NCBI GenBank assembly: GCA_004552595.1
Contig: SFNX01000017.1
Span: 1 to 25,998 of the forward strand
Source of the DNA: Lachnospiraceae bacterium
Lineage (GTDB): Bacteria > Bacillota > Clostridia > Lachnospirales > Lachnospiraceae
Length of the DNA: 25,998 nt
Direction: 5' to 3'
Shown here: positions 21,631 through 25,998 of the stretch, one piece after another
Layout: the number at the start of each line of letters is the position of its first letter
Position numbering within the stretch: the stretch's first letter is position 1
The notes under the pieces: generated by a model
Databases searched by the model: none
Told to the model about the DNA's origin: nothing
The model's input: the letters and a program-made list of their open reading frames with translations, nothing else
Translations under genes and position numbers: made by a program

Positions 21631-23508
21631 ATGGCAGAAAAGAAAGACTCTGTAAAAGAGATTACGGAAAAATTGGAACAGGGGCTTAAGGAACTGTTTG
21701 ATTCAGAAAGATATAAAACATATTTGAATACCATGTCAAAGTTTCATAATTATTCCTTCAATAACACTTTGCTTATTGCGATGCAAAAGCCTGATGCAAC
21801 ACTTGTGGCTGGGTTCAATTCCTGGCAAAAGAACTTTGACAGACATGTAAATAAAGGTGAAAAGGGAATAAGGATAATGGCACCTGCACCATATAAGAAA
21901 AAGCAGGAAGTTGATGTCATAGATAAAAATACAGGAAAGCCTGTGATTGGAGAAGATGGAAAACCAAAGACTGAACAGGTTGAGATAGTGATCCCTGCAT
22001 TTAAACCGGTAACAGTGTTTGATGTCAGTCAGACAACAGGTAAAGATATTCCATCTCTTGGAGCAGATGAACTCAAATTTACGGTTGAAAACTTTGAGGA
22101 CTTTATGAAGGCACTCGAGAGAGTATCACCGGTGCCTATGGAATATATGGAAATTTCATCTGAAGCAAAAGGATATTTCTCGCCGTCTGAACAAAGGATA
22201 GTCATACAAAATGATATGGGAGAAAGTCAGACTGTAAAGACTGCAGTTCATGAAATAGCACATTCCTTGCTTCACGATAAAGATAATGTCCGAGTGGAAG
22301 GTATTGAAGAGGGAGAGAAGAAAAGCAGATCTACCAAAGAAGTGGAAGCTGAGTCAGTGGCTTATACTGTATGCCAACATTTTGGTATTGATACGAGCGA
22401 GTATAGTTTTGCCTATGTGGCAGGCTGGTCTTCCGGAAAAGAGATGCCTGAGTTAAAGGAATCCATGGACACAATCAGAAAGACAGCATCGCAGCTTATT
22501 ACAGGCATTGAAAATGAATTAAGAGAGATACAGCTGCAAAGAAGTCAAACAATGGAAAAGGCACAGGAGCCCGTAACATTAGTTGTGGCTGAATGCTGTG
22601 AATACCACGCTCTTGGTGAGCATTATGAAGGAGTAAAGAGCGTTGATGAGGCAATAAGGCTTTTTGAAGCTATTCCATCTGAGAGATTAAATGGTATTAA
22701 GTCAATTGCTCTTGATGTTCCAAGAGTTGATAAAGAATTCAGCATGGAAATTGATGTATTAGTGGGACAGACCTTTGATCTTGATACGTTAAATTTTGTG
22801 CCGGGTGTAAAGGAGAATGAGCAGGCAATGGAAATGATAGCAAGGCTTATTGAGCATTACCCGGAAATGGAAATAAGAGGTGAAATCCCACCTCTTTGTG
22901 CAGAGATATTAAGTCAGATTCGAGAAGAAAGAACTCTTTTAGAAGAGCTACCTCCATCTATGGCGTTAGCAATAAAGATTGATGAGTTTATGCATGATTT
23001 TGACCCATATGCGTATGCCGATCAGGTTACAGACAGAGAGGCACAAGTAAAGACTATTTCTGACGATTTAGAAAAGGGAGAAGCCGGATATATGGTTTCT
23101 TACTTTAAGGAACTTATAAGCAATGAAGATGGATTGATGGAGGATAGACAAAAGGCACAACAATTCATTAAGGAAATCGAAGAGTATAAACCACTTGCCA
23201 AAATAGAAGAACAGCTTGAGGAAAATTATAATCATATAGATAATTACTTGAATAATTTGAAGAAACCTTCCGAAGAGCGGATAGAAAATAGCAGAGAAAC
23301 AGAAGAAAAGCAGGAGGAAGCACTTAATCAGGCAGACTCTGATTCCGGTAGAAAGACAGATGCTGATAAGCAAATAAAAACAGGGAGGAGACCATCACTT
23401 AGAAAACGTCTTGAAGAGAAAAAAGCACAGGTCGCCAGCGTGCCGGAAAAACCGGCCAATGAGAAAGAACATGTTAAGAACAACGAAAGGAGCATGACAT
23501 ATGGCTGA
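21631..23508 (+). CDS. LtrC-like protein: ArdC-type N-terminus, zinc metalloprotease motif, YodL-like domain
   Basis: 625 aa from ATG 21631 with GGGAG at 21619-21623; an in-frame ATG at 21583 lies in front of the terminator and is unlikely. Residues ~10-110 (YKTYLNTMSKFHNYSFNNTL, WQKNFDRHVNKGEKGIRI) match the ArdC/LtrC N-terminal single-strand DNA-binding type. The HEIAH motif at H207-H211 plus nearby EVEAESVAY form the gluzincin-like site. Residues ~312-400 (YHALGEHYEGVKSVDEAIRLF) fit a YodL-like domain. The tail has PSLRKRLEEKK (from P588). The family may protect incoming single-stranded DNA or act early in recipients; its activity is unproven here. Confidence 0.85.
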   Translation: MAEKKDSVKEITEKLEQGLKELFDSERYKTYLNTMSKFHNYSFNNTLLIAMQKPDATLVAGFNSWQKNFDRHVNKGEKGIRIMAPAPYKKKQEVDVIDKNTGKPVIGEDGKPKTEQVEIVIPAFKPVTVFDVSQTTGKDIPSLGADELKFTVENFEDFMKALERVSPVPMEYMEISSEAKGYFSPSEQRIVIQNDMGESQTVKTAVHEIAHSLLHDKDNVRVEGIEEGEKKSRSTKEVEAESVAYTVCQHFGIDTSEYSFAYVAGWSSGKEMPELKESMDTIRKTASQLITGIENELREIQLQRSQTMEKAQEPVTLVVAECCEYHALGEHYEGVKSVDEAIRLFEAIPSERLNGIKSIALDVPRVDKEFSMEIDVLVGQTFDLDTLNFVPGVKENEQAMEMIARLIEHYPEMEIRGEIPPLCAEILSQIREERTLLEELPPSMALAIKIDEFMHDFDPYAYADQVTDREAQVKTISDDLEKGEAGYMVSYFKELISNEDGLMEDRQKAQQFIKEIEEYKPLAKIEEQLEENYNHIDNYLNNLKKPSEERIENSRETEEKQEEALNQADSDSGRKTDADKQIKTGRRPSLRKRLEEKKAQVASVPEKPANEKEHVKNNERSMTYG

Positions 23509-23731
23509 TGAAAAGAAGAAAATAGCACCCGGTTATTTTACTGTTGAAGAAGCAAATTTAATATGCATATACAACAAAAAGGACAGACAAGTCGCTATGG
23601 AACATATTTACCGGATCCTTACTTATACGCCTGACAGCGATATGATAAGTATTATGTGCAACGCACTTCAAAAACTACAGCAACTCAGTGATGAAGAATT
23701 TGAGGCAATGGATATACAAGGTGCAGAATAA
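23501..23731 (+). CDS. TTRAP: putative transposon-transfer assisting protein
   Basis: 76 aa. APGYFTVEEANLICIYNKKDR followed by LQKLQQLSDEEFEAMDI matches the TTRAP family pattern. It overlaps the end of the ltrC-like gene by 8 nt and has AAAGGAG at 23486-23492. The precise function of the family is unknown. It is the last gene clearly belonging to the conjugative module in this window. Confidence 0.85.
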   Translation: MADEKKKIAPGYFTVEEANLICIYNKKDRQVAMEHIYRILTYTPDSDMISIMCNALQKLQQLSDEEFEAMDIQGAE

Positions 23732-23790
23732 TGGATGTACTAAATCCGGTACTCGCAAGTTTACTCTTATGGCTACATAGAGTAGAATGA
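23731..23790 (+). CDS. 19-codon hydrophobic mini-ORF after TTRAP
   Basis: An ATG overlapping the TTRAP stop (TAATG) opens 19 codons (MDVLNPVLASLLLWLHRVE) and stops at 23790. The product is mostly hydrophobic and could be a coupled micropeptide or the remaining start of a longer gene cut by rearrangement at the module's edge. Support is only the start/stop overlap. Confidence 0.3.
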   Translation: MDVLNPVLASLLLWLHRVE

Positions 23791-23816
23791 GAACTATAGG
23801 GAGGGGGAACAGCGAT

Positions 23817-24863
23817 ATGGCAAATGCAGAGAAAATACCAGAGACAAAAGAACACAGAGAACGTTCAGCAAGAAGCAATCAGAAGCTTAAGATAATGTAT
23901 CTTATGAAGATATTTATGGAAGATACCGATGAGGATCATGCCATTACACTTCAGCAGATAGTTGATAAGCTTCAAAGCTATGGCGTACCTGCAGAACGTA
24001 AAAGTCTTTATAGCGATATAGAGAACTTAAGAATATTTGGTCTTGATATCTGCGGATATCAGATGGACAGGACATTCTATTATCAGCTTGTAAACAGAGA
24101 TTTTCAGCTTCCAGAGTTAAAGCTACTTGTAGACGCGGTTCAGGCTTCGAAATTTATAACAGAGAAGGAATCTAAGAAGTTAATTAAGCGATTAGAAGCA
24201 TTTGCAAGTAAGTATCAGGCAGCGCAGCTAAACAGACAAGTCTATGTAAATGGTAGAATTAAATCTCGTAATGAGAAGAACTATTATAGCGTCGATAATG
24301 TATATAGAGCCATTGAAGAAAATAAGAAGATATCATTTCAGTATTATCATTTCGATGTGAACAAGAAGGAAGTACTGGCACACGATGGTAAAACATATGT
24401 AGTCAGTCCGTGGGCTATGTGCTGGGATGATGAGAAATATTACATGGTAGCTTATGATGAAGAAGCTGGCATAATTAAGCACTATCGTGTAGATAAGATG
24501 ATAAAGTCAGATGTTCTTAACGAAAAGCGTACCGGTAAGGAAATATTCAAAAAAGAAAACATGGCTCAGTATACCCACAGACTCTTTGGCATGTTCGATG
24601 GAGAGGAAAGCTCTGTTGAGCTTCTGTGTGATAACTCTATGACGGATGTAATCTTTGACAGATTTGGTATTGATACACCGATATTTAAGCAGGGCGATAA
24701 TCAATTCAAAGCAAGAGTAAAGGTTGCAGTAAGCAGTCATTTCTTTGGCTGGGTTATGGCTCTTGAAAAAGTAAAGATAATTGGTCCTGATGATGTAGTA
24801 GAAAAGATGAAAAAGCAGCTTATGGAGCAGTACAACATGTATTTTATGGAGGACGAATTATAA
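23817..24863 (+). CDS. WYL-domain transcriptional regulator
   Basis: About 348 aa. ATG 23817 is chosen over 23787 because GGGAGGGGG (23799-23807) is 9 nt upstream. The N-terminal winged helix-turn-helix (residues ~20-85; KIMYLMKIFMEDTDEDHAIT, YGVPAERKSLYSDI) is followed by a WYL domain (about 165-235; KISFQYYHFD, VVSPWAMCWDDEKYYMVAYD) and a C-terminal WCX extension. WYL proteins sense nucleic acids or nucleotides in known cases and regulate mobile or defence genes. Arginine codons here include CGT/CGA more often than in the transfer genes, closer to greA/lysS, so it may be a host gene just outside the element. Confidence 0.9.
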   Translation: MANAEKIPETKEHRERSARSNQKLKIMYLMKIFMEDTDEDHAITLQQIVDKLQSYGVPAERKSLYSDIENLRIFGLDICGYQMDRTFYYQLVNRDFQLPELKLLVDAVQASKFITEKESKKLIKRLEAFASKYQAAQLNRQVYVNGRIKSRNEKNYYSVDNVYRAIEENKKISFQYYHFDVNKKEVLAHDGKTYVVSPWAMCWDDEKYYMVAYDEEAGIIKHYRVDKMIKSDVLNEKRTGKEIFKKENMAQYTHRLFGMFDGEESSVELLCDNSMTDVIFDRFGIDTPIFKQGDNQFKARVKVAVSSHFFGWVMALEKVKIIGPDDVVEKMKKQLMEQYNMYFMEDEL

Positions 24864-24982
24864 AAAATATTTGAGCTTTTCTATGATTCTACGGATGAAG
24901 ATAAACTAACTGCTGTAGTGTTTTAAAATTATCTGTGGTATAAAGTTATGGAAATGAAAAAATATACAAGGAGTGTTATACG

Positions 24983-25417
24983 ATGGATAATATTGAATTA
25001 GAAGTAACTGAGGTTAGTGAAGCAGTTGAAGAAGTAGTGGAAGAGACTAATAAAATTGAAATCGAACCATTATTTGAGGAGATGGTAGATTTTGATACGT
25101 TTTCAAAGTCGGATTTCAGAGTAGTTAAGGTAAAGGAATGCTTTGCAGTTCCTAAGAGCAAGAAACTTCTTCAGTTCACACTTGATGATGGAACAGGTAC
25201 AGATAGAACAATTCTTTCCGGTATTCATGCATTTTATGAGCCTGAGGATCTTGTTGGTAAGACATTGCTTGCGATTACAAATCTTCCACCTAGACCAATG
25301 ATGGGCGTTGAGTCTTGCGGAATGCTTCTTTCAGCAATTCACAACGTAAATGGTGAGGAACAGCTTAATCTTGTAATGCTTGATGATGTTATTCCTGCCG
25401 GAGCAAAGTTATACTAA
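24983..25417 (+). CDS. tRNA-binding (EMAP II/MetRS C-terminal-like) domain protein
   Basis: 144 aa. An acidic N-terminal extension of ~30 residues is followed by a tRNA_bind OB-fold (FSKSDFRVVKVKECFAVPKS, LDDGTGTDRTILSGIHAFYE, GKTLLAITNLPPRPMMGVES, SCGMLLSA). Such stand-alone domains resemble the C-terminal dimerisation/tRNA-binding domain of MetRS. Its role in this organism is unknown. AAGGAG lies at 24968-24973. No strong promoter is seen in the 119-nt gap before it. It is followed by the terminator at 25527-25572. It is probably a host gene. Confidence 0.9.
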   Translation: MDNIELEVTEVSEAVEEVVEETNKIEIEPLFEEMVDFDTFSKSDFRVVKVKECFAVPKSKKLLQFTLDDGTGTDRTILSGIHAFYEPEDLVGKTLLAITNLPPRPMMGVESCGMLLSAIHNVNGEEQLNLVMLDDVIPAGAKLY

Positions 25418-25526
25418 GTGTTATTAGTTAGTAATAAAATATCAACGAACCAGTACAAATGAAACGTGATAAATTAGATCAGAATATTGCAAGTCCGTTT
25501 TTTTGACAGTGAATATAAATAAAATG

Positions 25527-25572
25527 GAATCAGTAAAGGTGGTGCTTCACCCTTACTGATTCTTTTTATTTT
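25527..25572 (+). terminator. Intrinsic terminator after the tRNA-binding protein gene
   Basis: GAATCAGTAA pairs perfectly with TTACTGATTC, then one mismatch and GGTG/CACC, with a 6-nt loop (25527-25562), followed by TTTTTATTTT. The 110 nt between the gene and this hairpin hold nothing else recognised. Confidence 0.9.
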
Positions 25573-25594
25573 GCATAAAGGTGGAGATATAGAT

Positions 25595-25711
25595 ATGGGA
25601 CGATTAATATTCTGGCTTCAGAAGAGAAGAAGAATTGAAATGAGAGCGTGTGGTAGATGTTGCTTAAGCTGTAGATTTTATAAGCAGTGCCGAGGTGATG
25701 GGAGGTTTTGA
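25595..25711 (+). CDS. 38-aa cysteine-rich basic peptide
   Basis: A 38-codon ORF with GGTGGAG at about 25580-25586 before ATG 25595. The product has an N-terminal hydrophobic/basic part (GRLIFWLQKRRR) and five cysteines in the pattern C19-x2-C22-C23-x2-C26-x5-C32 (CGRCCLSCRFYKQC), which could bind a metal. No family was recognised. It stands alone between a terminator and the resolvase control region. Confidence 0.5.
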   Translation: MGRLIFWLQKRRRIEMRACGRCCLSCRFYKQCRGDGRF

Positions 25712-25775
25712 TTACCGTTATATTTATGTATCATTCGACCAAAAGAATTTTGCCAATAGAGATAGAGGATTAAAA

Positions 25776-25896
25776 CAGGGTATACCCTGAATTTACACAT
25801 GACATCTTGAATAATATGTAAAATAGAAGTTATAAATTAAATAATTTTACAAAATGTAAAGATAGTTATTGAATTTGACTTTACAAAATGTTATAT
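25776..25896 (+). promoter_or_regulatory. Palindrome-rich region before the resolvase gene (res/operator candidate)
   Basis: A 14-bp perfect palindrome CAGGGTATACCCTG (25776-25789) is followed by TTTACA-N19-TGTAAA (25792-25822), TTTACA-AAA-TGTAAA (25846-25860) and the imperfect TTTACA-AAA-TGTTAT (25880-25894). The last two are 34 bp apart, about three helical turns. A weak promoter (TTGAAT 25869-25874, TTATAT 25891-25896) overlaps the last copy. Arrays of inverted subsites next to a resolvase gene are typical of res sites that also control the gene. Confidence 0.5.
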
Positions 25897-25928
25897 TAAA
25901 AAAGAACATATGAAAGGGGGCAGGCAAT

Positions 25929-25998
25929 ATGGCAAACCTTGGATATGTGCGAGTGAGCACGGCAGAACAAAACGATCAAAGACAGAAAGAAGCTCTTG
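25929..25998 (+). CDS. Serine recombinase, small resolvase/invertase type (N-terminus only)
   Basis: Only the first 23 codons are inside the window. They read MANLGYVRVSTAEQNDQRQK and onward: the GYVRVST block contains the catalytic serine (S10) and early arginine (R8) of serine recombinases, and the form is that of small Tn3-type resolvases rather than large integrases. AAGGGGG at 25914-25920 gives the start. It may resolve multimers of the element or belong to a second mobile element; the catalytic domain's remainder is not visible. Confidence 0.85.
   Translation, partial: MANLGYVRVSTAEQNDQRQKEAL

Noticed and set aside
23787..23816. Upstream ATG as start of the WYL gene
   Set aside because: The ribosome binding site GGGAGGGGG lies between this ATG and the one at 23817, so the latter is the better start.

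Overview
The window joins a chromosomal housekeeping segment of a moderately AT-rich Firmicute to most of a conjugative module. The organism is most likely a gut Lachnospiraceae-type Clostridia. This rests on the style of the GreA and LysS proteins, the Tn1549/CTn4-like mobile genes and strong AGGAGG ribosome binding sites, so it is a family-level guess only.

Region 1 (1-2814) is host-like. It holds the last ~50 nt of a 23S rRNA, then a spacer crowded with perfect short hairpins where a 5S gene would be expected, then tRNA-Asn(GTT), the 3' part of a decayed tRNA, and an intrinsic terminator. A consensus promoter (TTGACA-N17-TAAAAT) then drives greA-lysS.

Region 2 (about 2815-23731) is a conjugative module laid out like Tn1549 and C. 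difficile CTn4, with every gene on the + strand. A maintenance block comes first: DUF3970, ParA, ParB, and a replication-initiator-like protein with a DUF6017-type C-terminus. A small DUF6050-type membrane protein and a terminator follow. The transfer block is PcfB/DUF3801, the VirD4 coupling protein, a structured leader, Maff2 (small pilin-like membrane protein), VirB6-like, PrgI, VirB4 ATPase, a membrane-anchored M23 + NlpC/P60 wall hydrolase, DUF4315 and DUF4366. The DNA-processing block is an unnamed basic-tailed protein, topoisomerase III, a small charged protein, DUF5688, an LtrC/ArdC-like metalloprotease-type protein and TTRAP. Many junctions are start/stop overlaps (ATGA, TAATG, 8-nt overlaps), which points to translational coupling. 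No relaxase and no full integrase lie inside the window, so the element is either continued outside it or incomplete.

Region 3 (23731-25998) is a less certain edge: a 19-codon ORF, a WYL-domain regulator, a tRNA-binding-domain protein with its own terminator, a 38-residue cysteine-rich peptide, and a palindrome-rich region just before the start of a small serine resolvase cut by the window end. WYL and the tRNA-binding protein may be host genes.

The least ordinary signals are: (i) a short basic motif of the type SLKxRLExKK shared by the C-terminal tails of four otherwise unrelated proteins of the module; (ii) a 15-bp palindrome TGGACACWGTGTCCA before both pcfB and maff2, the second copy inside a long hairpin with a mutually exclusive partner strand, as in an attenuator; (iii) a two-copy, covarying three-hairpin unit in the rRNA spacer; (iv) a seven-unit 15-bp repeat inside the initiator gene; and (v) TTTACA/TGTAAA palindromes at both ends of the region.
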